From: an uncultured Paracoccaceae bacterium
GTDB taxonomy: Bacteria > Pseudomonadota > Alphaproteobacteria > Rhodobacterales > Rhodobacteraceae
DNA length: 64,000 bases
Assembly (NCBI GenBank): GCA_947493745.1
Contig: CANLSM010000013.1
Location: 1 to 64,000 of the forward strand
Reading direction: 5' to 3'
Below are positions 1 through 7,405 of this stretch, piece by piece (positions within the stretch are counted from its first letter, which is position 1; every line of letters starts with the position of its first letter). The translations under genes were made by a program, and so were the position numbers. The notes beneath the pieces were generated by a model. That model was not told the origin of the DNA. It ran no database searches and saw only the letters and a program-made list of their open reading frames with translations.

Positions 1-75
<75 letters not shown>

Positions 76-375
76 AATTTACATAATTATCATAATGCAT
101 TAGCGCATATTGTGCCGAGACTTCCCTGATTCAACCGCTGAAAACTAAGCGGAAACGCCGGTGATTTAAGCGGTGCATCTGACCCCTTAAATCACCTCTG
201 ATAGGCTCGCCCATGACAGTTTATGATGTCTCAAAAGGATACAGGCGTCGCGGCCGTCGAGCAGACTCACACTTCCATGCCGCCATACTTCAATTTGAAA
301 GTAAAAACGTGCCAGCGACGAGGGAGCAGTCCGAGGCACGGTCGTGGCCGCAATTGTCTCCATGCGAAAACCGGA
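76..375. other. Intergenic region downstream of tRNA-fMet
   Basis: I find no convincing coding sequence here. The stretch is less GC-rich just after the tRNA and carries a small hairpin (CCGCT/AGCGG, about 136-153) followed by a perfect 11-bp inverted repeat at 160-196. These could end tRNA transcription or the leftward aminotransferase transcript. No T-tract follows either hairpin, so termination is only a guess. Confidence 0.4.
160..196. repeat. Perfect 11-bp inverted repeat downstream of tRNA-fMet
   Basis: The arms GGTGATTTAAG (160-170) and CTTAAATCACC (186-196) are exact reverse complements around a 15-base spacer. It lies between the tRNA and the 3' end of the convergent aminotransferase gene. 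It may be a terminator-like stem or a protein-binding site. Confidence 0.5.
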
Positions 376-1758
376 TCAGGCCGGGAACATGCTTTCTGCT
401 TTTGCCCAGCTCAAAGTCGCGTCTAGGGCCTCTTCGACGGGGGCAAAGAGCTGGTCTATTTCGGAGGCCGTGATCACCATCGGCGGGCAGACCGCGATCG
501 TGTCGCCGATGGCCCGCAGGATCACACCGCGCTTGGTGAGTTCGGCTGCGGCCACCGGTCCGACCTTGCCGGCGGTCTCGAAGCCCCGGTGATCGGGTGG
601 GGACAGCTCGATCCCGCCCATCAGGCCGCAGGACCGGACTTCGCCAACCAGTGGGTGACCGGCCAACCGGCGCAAATGCGCCTCAAAACCGGGGGTGAGA
701 TTGCGGACATGATCCACGATGTTGCGGCGCCGATATATCTCAAGCGCCTTGACGCCGACGGCGCAGCCGACCGGGTGGCCGCCATAGGTAAACCCGTGGC
801 CGAACGTGCCGACCTTGCCGGAATTGCCCTCAATCGCCTCGGCCATATCCGCGTTGATCGCAACGGCGGAGAGTGGCGCGTAGCCGCCCGTCAACTGTTT
901 GGCCATGGAGATTGAGGTTGGCTCCATACCAAGTGTCTCCGAGCCGAACCAGTTCCCCGTGCGTCCGAAGCCGGTGATCACCTCGTCGGCAATACAGAGG
1001 ATGTCATGCGCCTTCAGTACCGGCATGATCGCCTCGAAGTAACCCTTCGGCGGCACAATGACGCCACCGGCGCCCATCACCGGCTCGGCGATGAAGGCTG
1101 CAATCGTGTCGGGACCCTCGGTCTCGATCAGGTCTTCAAGATCGCGGACAAGGCGAGCCACGAACTCGGGCTCGCTTTCGCCCGGTTCGGCTTCGCGCCA
1201 GTAATGCGGTGTCGTTGTGTGCCTGATCCGGTCCACGGGCAGATCGAAATCCATGTGATTATAGGGCAGGCCGGTCAGCGACGCCGAGACGATGGTCACC
1301 CCGTGATACCCTTTCTTGCGCGAGATGATCTTTTTCTTCTCGGGCCGCCCGAGTGCGTTGTTGTAGTACCAGGCAAGCTTTACCTGCGTGTCATTCGCCT
1401 CTGAACCGGAGGACTGATAGATTACACGCGCCATCGGACAGGGGGCCAGTTCCTTGATCTTCTCGGCCAGTTCGACGCCCGGCTCATGGCTCTTGCCGCC
1501 GAAGAGGTGATAATAGGGCAGGCGATCCATCTGTGCCTTGGCGGTCTCGACCAGTTCCGGGTCCGAGAAGCCCAGCCCGCAGCACCAGAGACCAGCCATC
1601 CCCTCCAGATAGGGCTTGCCCGCATCATCAAACACAAAGACGCCGTCGCCGCGTGTGATCATATGCGCACCGGTCTGACGATGCGCCATCGCGTTGGTGT
1701 AGGGATGCAGCAGCGCTTCGACGTCGCGCATCTGCGTGTTGGAAAGGGGGTGGTTCAT
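376..1758 (-). CDS. Class III pyridoxal-phosphate aminotransferase (omega-transaminase type)
   Basis: A 460-residue fold-type I aminotransferase. The PLP signature is complete: SSGSEAND near residue 117 (phosphate binding), YHG at 151-153, ADE at 257-259 with D258 for the pyridine nitrogen, and SMAKQ with Schiff-base lysine K287. The N-terminal LEGMAGLWC and the GFGRTGNWFG segment match the beta-alanine/taurine/putrescine:pyruvate group rather than ornithine or acetylornithine enzymes. The amino donor cannot be told from sequence. It is the last gene of a leftward block after the 5'-nucleotidase, separated by 116 bases containing a GC-rich hairpin, so it may have its own promoter. Its Shine-Dalgarno is weak (AAGATCCAAG before ATG). 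Confidence 0.9.
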   Translation of the reverse strand: MNHPLSNTQMRDVEALLHPYTNAMAHRQTGAHMITRGDGVFVFDDAGKPYLEGMAGLWCCGLGFSDPELVETAKAQMDRLPYYHLFGGKSHEPGVELAEKIKELAPCPMARVIYQSSGSEANDTQVKLAWYYNNALGRPEKKKIISRKKGYHGVTIVSASLTGLPYNHMDFDLPVDRIRHTTTPHYWREAEPGESEPEFVARLVRDLEDLIETEGPDTIAAFIAEPVMGAGGVIVPPKGYFEAIMPVLKAHDILCIADEVITGFGRTGNWFGSETLGMEPTSISMAKQLTGGYAPLSAVAINADMAEAIEGNSGKVGTFGHGFTYGGHPVGCAVGVKALEIYRRRNIVDHVRNLTPGFEAHLRRLAGHPLVGEVRSCGLMGGIELSPPDHRGFETAGKVGPVAAAELTKRGVILRAIGDTIAVCPPMVITASEIDQLFAPVEEALDATLSWAKAESMFPA

Positions 1759-1838
1759 CTTGGATCTTTCTGAACGGGCATCTTTGCCCGGACAGTGGCC
1801 CCTGGATGGTCCGGGTGCAAGAGCGCGTTCTGTCCGAT

Positions 1839-1864
1839 GCGGCGGGAGAACCTGCCCCCGCCGC
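1839..1864 (-). terminator. GC-rich hairpin after the 5'-nucleotidase gene
   Basis: Arms GCGGCGGG (1839-1846) and CCCGCCGC (1857-1864) are exact complements with a 10-base loop. The hairpin begins 11 bases after the nucleotidase stop on the minus strand. There is no clear T-tract, so it may act as an attenuator or 3' stabiliser rather than a full terminator. Confidence 0.4.
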
Positions 1865-1874
1865 TCCGATCGGC

Positions 1875-3452
1875 TTACTTTTGGGTGATGCGCCCGTCGG
1901 TATAGGGCTCATAGGCTTCTGACGCGCCGAGATATTCGGCGACCACGACCTCAAGGCCCGGACCGTAGTCATAGGCATTCATGCTGTCGGAGGAGAACAT
2001 CTTGTAGCCATCTCCGCCGCCCCGTACGAAGTTGTTGGAGACAACGCCGTAAGTTGCTGCGGGATCAATCGGCGCAAAGCCTCCGTCTGCCTTGACCATC
2101 ACCTCGACAATACGGCTGCCGGGCTCGGCAGCGGCATCCCATGTGAATTTCAGGCCTGCGACCTGCGGGAACCGTCCGCCGCCTTCCTCGACCTCGCTCA
2201 CGCCGTTTTCAAGGGCCGCGATGATCCCTTCGCCTTTCATCTGGAAGGTTGAAAGCGTGTTCTGGAACGGCAGAACGGTCAGGACCTCGCCCATCGTGAT
2301 CTCGCCCGCATCAATAGAGGCGCGGATGCCGCCGCCATTCTGGATGGCAATCGAAATCCCCTGATCCTTCACGCGGGCCAGCATCGCATCGGCAATCAGA
2401 TTGCCCATCGGGCATTCCACGGCACGGCAGACAGAACGATCACCTTCGATTGCCGCAGCCGCATTTGCGACGACTTCGGAGCGGATCTCCTCAAGCGGGG
2501 CGGCCAGTTCCGAGATACGGGCGACGGCGGCCTCATCCTCGGCCACCTCGCCATCCATGATGAGCGGCTCGCCGACGGCTGCGGTCACCACACCGGCATC
2601 ATCAAAAGTGACATTCAGCTCGCCCAGAAATTTGCCATAGGCATAGGCCTGAACGATGGCCGTGTTGCCGACCATGGTCGGGTAGGGGCCTTCGGCGCGC
2701 TCGTTTGTATTGGACAGAAGCGTGTTGGTGTGGCCGCCCACGATCACATCGACCGAAGGCACAGCGGCTGCGACTTCCTTGTCCACCGCATAGCCGGAAT
2801 GGCTGAGCACGATGATCTTGTTCACGCCTTCCGCTTCCATCTTTGCCACCTCGGCGGCGACGGCATCGGCAGGGGCGGTGAAGATGATATTGGGGCCAGG
2901 GCTTGCGAGCTCATCGGTGTTCTGTGGCGTCAGACCGATGAGGCCGATCTTCTCGCCGCCACGTTCAATGACGGTGGATTTCTGCAACGTGTCGGCCAAT
3001 TGTGCCTCGCCCGAGAAATCGGCATTCGACATCAGCACCGGGAATTCGACCCTGTCCATGAAGCCGCGCAGAACCTCCGGCCCATCATCGAACTCATGGT
3101 TGCCGACGGTCATCCCGTCATAGCCGAGCTTGTTCATGAACTCTGCGGCCATCGCACCCTTGTAGTAGGTGTAAAAAAGCGTGCCCTGAAACTGGTCGCC
3201 GCCATCGACGAGGATGGAATTGTTGGAGCGCGCCCGCGCCTCGTTCACTGCGGTCACCAGCCGGGCAGAGCCGCCGAAGCATTTGCCCTCCGCGTTGTCC
3301 TCAGCCGAGCATGGCCCGTCATATTTCGAGATCGGCTCGAAACGTGCGTGAAAATCATTGGTGTGCAGGATTGTCAGGCTGTAGTCGGCCAGAGCCGCAC
3401 CCGTGGACATCGCAAGCGCAGAACCGGTAAGCAGGAGACGTTTAACTGTCAT
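1875..3452 (-). CDS. Periplasmic 5'-nucleotidase / 2',3'-cyclic phosphodiesterase (UshA family)
   Basis: A 525-residue secreted metallophosphoesterase. Residues 1-22 are a Sec signal peptide (MTVKRLLLTGSALAMSTGAALA). The catalytic domain shows TNDFHARFEP (first metal-binding D-x-H), GGDQFQGT, GNHEFD, SHSG and GGHTN in family order. The C-terminal half carries the 5'-nucleotidase substrate domain (IQNGGGIR, LPFQNTL, NNFVRGGGDGY). It should hydrolyse nucleotides in the periplasm to scavenge phosphate and nucleosides. The start at 3452 has GAGG nine bases upstream; the reading frame stays open to 3599 but that extension overlaps pyrD and lacks a signal. It lies downstream of pyrD with a 115-base gap. 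Confidence 0.9.
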   Translation of the reverse strand: MTVKRLLLTGSALAMSTGAALADYSLTILHTNDFHARFEPISKYDGPCSAEDNAEGKCFGGSARLVTAVNEARARSNNSILVDGGDQFQGTLFYTYYKGAMAAEFMNKLGYDGMTVGNHEFDDGPEVLRGFMDRVEFPVLMSNADFSGEAQLADTLQKSTVIERGGEKIGLIGLTPQNTDELASPGPNIIFTAPADAVAAEVAKMEAEGVNKIIVLSHSGYAVDKEVAAAVPSVDVIVGGHTNTLLSNTNERAEGPYPTMVGNTAIVQAYAYGKFLGELNVTFDDAGVVTAAVGEPLIMDGEVAEDEAAVARISELAAPLEEIRSEVVANAAAAIEGDRSVCRAVECPMGNLIADAMLARVKDQGISIAIQNGGGIRASIDAGEITMGEVLTVLPFQNTLSTFQMKGEGIIAALENGVSEVEEGGGRFPQVAGLKFTWDAAAEPGSRIVEVMVKADGGFAPIDPAATYGVVSNNFVRGGGDGYKMFSSDSMNAYDYGPGLEVVVAEYLGASEAYEPYTDGRITQK

Positions 3453-3567
3453 CGAAAGCATCCTCATGTTGAAAGACCCAAGGATGAGCATAACCGCAGA
3501 AGGTCGGATGCCAAGCGATTCCGCTGGGTCAACCGGATGGGGAAGGGGAATGCCCCGTGGTCGCGCC

Positions 3568-4632
3568 TCAGCCGTCGGCTTCCGCCCAGACGGGCGCATC
3601 GCTTCCCACCAGTTCGGAAATGGATGTCACGTCGTCTCGGGCAAGCTGATTGTCCATCTCACCCAAGATGCGCGGGACGAGCGAAAGCCCTTCATAGACC
3701 AGCGCGGTATAGAGTTGCAGGGCAGAGGCGCCTGCACGGATCTTGGCCATTGCCTGCTCGGCCGAGGCGATGCCGCCAACGCCGATCAGGGGAATTCGGC
3801 CCTCGAGCCGCAGATAGAGCCGGGCGAGGACCCGGGTCGACAGATCGAAAAGCGGCTGGCCGGATAGCCCCCCAGCCTCGCCTGCATGGTGGCTCTCAAG
3901 GCCGGTTCGCGATAGCGTCGTGTTGGTCGTGATGATGGCGCTGATCCGCTGTTCCACGGCTACTTCGGCGATATCATCGAGATCGGTCTCGCTGAGGTCC
4001 GGCGCGATCTTCAGAAAGATTGGCACCCCGGTGACGTTCGCGGCGTTCACACCCTCCAGCAGGGCGGAAAGCGCGGCCTTGCCCTGCAGATCGCGCAGCT
4101 TCTCCGTGTTGGGTGAGGACACATTGACGGTCGCAAAGTCGATATGCGGGGCGGTCGTCTTCAACACCTTCGCAAAATCGCCCGCCCGGTCGTCGCTGTC
4201 CTTGTTCGCACCCAGATTGAGGCCGACAATCCCGCTGTCGGAACGCGCGGCGAGCCGTCCGGCAATCCGGTCCATGCCCTCATTGTTGAACCCGAACCGG
4301 TTGATGGCAGCTCTGTCCTCGCCCAACCGGAAGAGCCGTGGGCGCGGATTGCCCGGTTGGGGCCTTGGAGTTGCCGCGCCGACCTCGATGAAGCCGAACC
4401 CGGCTTGCAGCAGTGGCGCAACGGCCTCGGCGTTCTTGTCAAATCCGGCGGCGAGCCCGAGCGGATTGGGCAGATCGAGCCCGGCAAACTGCACCGCAAG
4501 ACGAGATGAGGTGATCGGCCCGGATTGTGGGGCAAGGCCCGCTCTCAGGGCTTTCAGGGCCAGTCCATGCGCGCGCTCGGGGTCGAGACAGCGCAAAAGC
4601 GGCAGGCCGGCCTGTTCGAGAAAACGTCTCAT
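3568..4632 (-). CDS. pyrD: Dihydroorotate dehydrogenase (quinone), class 2
   Basis: A 354-residue flavoenzyme oxidising dihydroorotate to orotate in pyrimidine synthesis, passing electrons to quinone at the inner membrane. Class 2 features are present: the N-terminal amphipathic region ([19 protein letters not shown]), [15 protein letters not shown] for [29 protein letters not shown] with the catalytic serine, KIAPDL and ITTNTTLSR, and the VGGI phosphate-binding segment near the end. The start overlaps the stop of the upstream DUF952 gene by four bases (ATGA), indicating translational coupling. Neighbouring 5'-nucleotidase adds a nucleotide-scavenging flavour to the block. Confidence 0.96.
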   Translation of the reverse strand: MRRFLEQAGLPLLRCLDPERAHGLALKALRAGLAPQSGPITSSRLAVQFAGLDLPNPLGLAAGFDKNAEAVAPLLQAGFGFIEVGAATPRPQPGNPRPRLFRLGEDRAAINRFGFNNEGMDRIAGRLAARSDSGIVGLNLGANKDSDDRAGDFAKVLKTTAPHIDFATVNVSSPNTEKLRDLQGKAALSALLEGVNAANVTGVPIFLKIAPDLSETDLDDIAEVAVEQRISAIITTNTTLSRTGLESHHAGEAGGLSGQPLFDLSTRVLARLYLRLEGRIPLIGVGGIASAEQAMAKIRAGASALQLYTALVYEGLSLVPRILGEMDNQLARDDVTSISELVGSDAPVWAEADG

Positions 4633-4967
4633 TCCAGGCTTTCGGGAAACTTATGGGCGCCGTCCACAAGGGGCAGATCGCGCGACCATGCGATGTCTGT
4701 CAGACGCAGCTTCGCATAGAGATGGGGAAAGAGCGCGCCGCCCCGCGAGACCTCCCATTTCAGCGCGTCACCGAGCGTATTGGCTTCCAGCGCAAGCAGG
4801 GTCAGCCCGGTTTCGCCAGAAAAGTAACGCCTAGCTGTCTCTGCCACCTGATCCGCGGCCGAAAGGTGGACATAGCCATCCTCGACATCGACGGGCGCTC
4901 CGACGGTCTCGCCGTCTGCCTTCAGCGTTGCCAGTTCGGATGCGCGCAGGATCTTGTAGACAAACAT
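4629..4967 (-). CDS. DUF952 domain protein
   Basis: A 112-residue protein of the DUF952 family, with characteristic [11 protein letters not shown] start, DGYVHLS motif and the [12 protein letters not shown] segment near the C-terminus. Biochemical role is unknown; the fold resembles glutathione S-transferase-like domains in family descriptions. The start at 4967 is preferred because GAGG lies six bases upstream and the family begins with x-YKIL; the frame remains open to a TTG at 5003 that would abut the EamA stop. It is coupled to pyrD by a four-base overlap and follows the EamA gene, so the three are probably one transcript. Confidence 0.85.
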   Translation of the reverse strand: MFVYKILRASELATLKADGETVGAPVDVEDGYVHLSAADQVAETARRYFSGETGLTLLALEANTLGDALKWEVSRGGALFPHLYAKLRLTDIAWSRDLPLVDGAHKFPESLE

Positions 4968-4999
4968 GGACCGCCTCATGACGGCAGAGGCCAGCCGCG

Positions 5000-5926
5000 T
5001 CAACCCTGCGGCGTCATCGTCCGGCGGGCCTGACCGCGTTCCAGTCCAAGGCGTTGTTCTCGCCAGATGATGAAAAGCCCGGCCGCCACGATCAGGGCGG
5101 CGCCCGAGATCATCGGACCGGTGGGGATCTCGTCAAAGAGCACATAGCCGATAACCAGGGCCATCAGCATGGAGGAATACTCGAACGGCGCAATGACCGA
5201 GGTTGGCGCATGTCGGTAGCTCGACGTCAGAAGGATCTGCCCGACACCGCCCAGAATGCCCGAAAGCACCATCAGCACAGCCGTTCCGACACCTGGCATG
5301 ATCCATCCGAACGGGATGGTGAAAAGCGACAGCACCGTTGTGGTGAGCGAGAAGTAAAAGACAATCGCAGCCGTGGATTCGCTTGCCACCAGCTTGCGCA
5401 CGAACACTTGCGCAAGTGCGGCAAAGACCGCGCCCATAAGGGCGGTGAGCGCGCCGACCGTCTCCCATCCGGTGACGCCGTCGAGGGCCGCTACCGAGAG
5501 GCGCGGCGACAGGACGATCACCACGCCGATCAGCCCCACGAAGACGGCGCTCAGACGAAAGATCCGCACCTCTTCCCCGAGAAACATGGCAGCGAAGATC
5601 ACGATCAGAAGCGGGGCCGCATAGCCGATGGCCGTGACCTCGGGCAGGGGCAGGAGACCCAGCGAGGTAAATCCCAGCGCCATGGCCGTGCCGCCCACGA
5701 GCCCGCGCCAGAGATGGCCCATATAGTTGCGTGTTTCCAACCCGTGAGCCAGATCATGCTTCATGATCAGCCAGCCGACGATGACCGGAATTGCAAAGAG
5801 CGAGCGGAAGAAGACCGCCTGACCGGGCGGGACCCCGTCAGCGGCTCCGGCCTTGATGCAGGTTGCCATGGCCACGAAGAATGCGACCGAAAGGATCTTG
5901 TAGCCGATACCGCGGATGGGATTCAT
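5000..5926 (-). CDS. DMT superfamily EamA-type transporter
   Basis: A 308-residue integral membrane protein with about ten hydrophobic segments arranged as two EamA repeats (roughly residues 1-140 and 150-290). The motif-rich loops GQAVFFRSLFAIP and YRHAPTSVIAPFEYSSM are typical of RhaT/RarD-like drug/metabolite transporters, which usually export amino acids or metabolites. The substrate is not deducible. It is the first gene of the leftward EamA-DUF952-pyrD group, with the promoter expected in 5927-6082. Confidence 0.88.
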   Translation of the reverse strand: MNPIRGIGYKILSVAFFVAMATCIKAGAADGVPPGQAVFFRSLFAIPVIVGWLIMKHDLAHGLETRNYMGHLWRGLVGGTAMALGFTSLGLLPLPEVTAIGYAAPLLIVIFAAMFLGEEVRIFRLSAVFVGLIGVVIVLSPRLSVAALDGVTGWETVGALTALMGAVFAALAQVFVRKLVASESTAAIVFYFSLTTTVLSLFTIPFGWIMPGVGTAVLMVLSGILGGVGQILLTSSYRHAPTSVIAPFEYSSMLMALVIGYVLFDEIPTGPMISGAALIVAAGLFIIWREQRLGLERGQARRTMTPQG

Positions 5927-6082
5927 GGGGGAGGACCTGCGTCAGATTTTGCGGCAGTCTGTCACAGATGGCCTTGCCGGACACCCCCGAAAGTGAGCAA
6001 CCCAGCCTTGTGCCTCGTGCAGGGCTTTCTGGACAAGACTTCGATCTGTCTGCATCATGCGCGCCAAAACGGGGAGGCATGA

Positions 6083-6832
6083 ATGCCAAGTGAGATCGCA
6101 CCGGGACGTCCCGTCTGGCTTGAACTCAATGCGCAGCGCGTGACCACGGGTATTTCCTTTTATCAGGCGCTTTTCGGGTGGACCTCGCGGCCCCTGCATG
6201 TGCCGCCCTGGGGGGCGATTCCGAATGTTGTCAATGGCAGCCGCATCTTCGGCAATCAGTTCATGGCCATGGGGTCCTTCGCACCGCCGAAGTGGAATAT
6301 CTGGTTTTCCGCTGATCTGGAGCGTGCCGAGGCCGCTGTCACGGCGGCTGGCGGAGATATCGGGCAGGGCATTCACACGCTGGGCGATCTGGGGCAGATG
6401 CTGAACGTCTCGGACCCCTGGGGTAATGCTTTTTCCATGATCCGTCTGGCGGATGATCCACCCGAGTATGACGCTTGCGGTGATCCCTGCCGTGCGGAGT
6501 TCTGGGGCAAGCGCGCCGCCGAATTGCCGGATTTCTACGCCCAGGTTCTGGGGTTGAAGCTGACAATAACACCGACCGGCGCAATGCTGTCGGACGGACC
6601 GACCGCGCGACTGTTCTTCCGCGATGGCGACTACGAAATGCCACCGCGCTGGATACCCTATTTCCGTACATCCAGCACCGGTGGCGATTGCGAGCGCGCG
6701 CGCAGGGCCGGGGCGGTGGTTCAGATCCATGAGGAGACCATCCCGCATCTGGGCGGACTGGTCGTGCTGTCGGATCCCGCCGGGGCCTATTTCGGCTTGG
6801 TCGATATCTCGGACGCCAAACCGGTTGACTAG
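6083..6832 (+). CDS. VOC (glyoxalase/bleomycin-resistance fold) family protein
   Basis: A 249-residue protein made of two vicinal-oxygen-chelate modules, about residues 8-120 and 130-245, each starting with a beta strand and a helix like VTTGISFYQALFGW and LPDFYAQVLGLKL. The paired arrangement resembles hydroxylase-like or lyase-like VOC proteins of actinobacteria and roseobacters; a specific reaction cannot be assigned. GGGGAGG precedes the ATG by five bases. Its stop codon (6830-6832) directly abuts the soxG stop (6833-6835) on the other strand, leaving no room for a separate terminator between the two transcripts. Confidence 0.85.
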   Translation: MPSEIAPGRPVWLELNAQRVTTGISFYQALFGWTSRPLHVPPWGAIPNVVNGSRIFGNQFMAMGSFAPPKWNIWFSADLERAEAAVTAAGGDIGQGIHTLGDLGQMLNVSDPWGNAFSMIRLADDPPEYDACGDPCRAEFWGKRAAELPDFYAQVLGLKLTITPTGAMLSDGPTARLFFRDGDYEMPPRWIPYFRTSSTGGDCERARRAGAVVQIHEETIPHLGGLVVLSDPAGAYFGLVDISDAKPVD

Positions 6833-7405
6833 TCAGGGCTGCGTGTAGCGGACCGAGGTCTCGACCGCGTGGAGAAAAGACCCCGCGGACGACCGCGCGC
6901 TCAGCAGCAGGTAGTCGTGTTGACCGGTTCGCAGGATGATGGTGCCCATATGCTCCATCACCGTGCGCGCTGATGCCCCGACGGGGAAGTTGCTGTCGTG
7001 CAGATCAATGGGGCAGAGCCGTTCCAGGGCATCGACGGCATCGGGGCCGGTGAGGCTCAGACCCACCCAGACATCACTTTGATCCGTGACATAGACGGCT
7101 CCATCCAGCGCGTTGGTCAGCAGGTCTGTGAAAGCATCGTTATGGTGCTCAAAGATTGCCATGTATTGATCTGCCGCCGTCTGGATGATCCGGCAACTCC
7201 CGTCGCTGGAGAGAGTGGACCCCGTGGCCGGGGGCAACTCCGCATGAAGATGTTTGCGGACGGCGGTCGCGGCCCGGCCCTCGCCGTCAAGCGGGATTGC
7301 CATGGAGACGAGGCTCAGTGAAGTCCGCTCTGCCAGTCGCATCGTGCCGATGGTCCGGTCATAGCCCTCAAGAGCCGGGGTTGCGGTCAGGGTCATGTCA
7401 GCCAC
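6833..7405 (-). CDS. soxG: Sarcosine oxidase, gamma subunit
   Basis: A short (about 190 residue) GcvT-like protein in the position and size of the gamma subunit of heterotetrameric sarcosine oxidase. Visible family features are the LAERTSLSLVSMAIP start and the DAVYVTDQSDVWVGLSLTGPDA middle section that imitates the glycine-cleavage T fold. It packs against the alpha and beta subunits and has no cofactor of its own. The start is uncertain: a GTG at 7405 has AGGAG nine bases upstream and overlaps the soxA stop, while an ATG at 7396 has poor spacing. Last gene of soxBDAG. Confidence 0.85.
   Translation of the reverse strand: MADMTLTATPALEGYDRTIGTMRLAERTSLSLVSMAIPLDGEGRAATAVRKHLHAELPPATGSTLSSDGSCRIIQTAADQYMAIFEHHNDAFTDLLTNALDGAVYVTDQSDVWVGLSLTGPDAVDALERLCPIDLHDSNFPVGASARTVMEHMGTIILRTGQHDYLLLSARSSAGSFLHAVETSVRYTQP

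Noticed and set aside
2730-3932. 400-residue open frame on the plus strand across the 5'-nucleotidase and pyrD genes
   Set aside because: Antisense shadow of two well-supported genes; composition is Arg/His/Gly-rich with no domain pattern.
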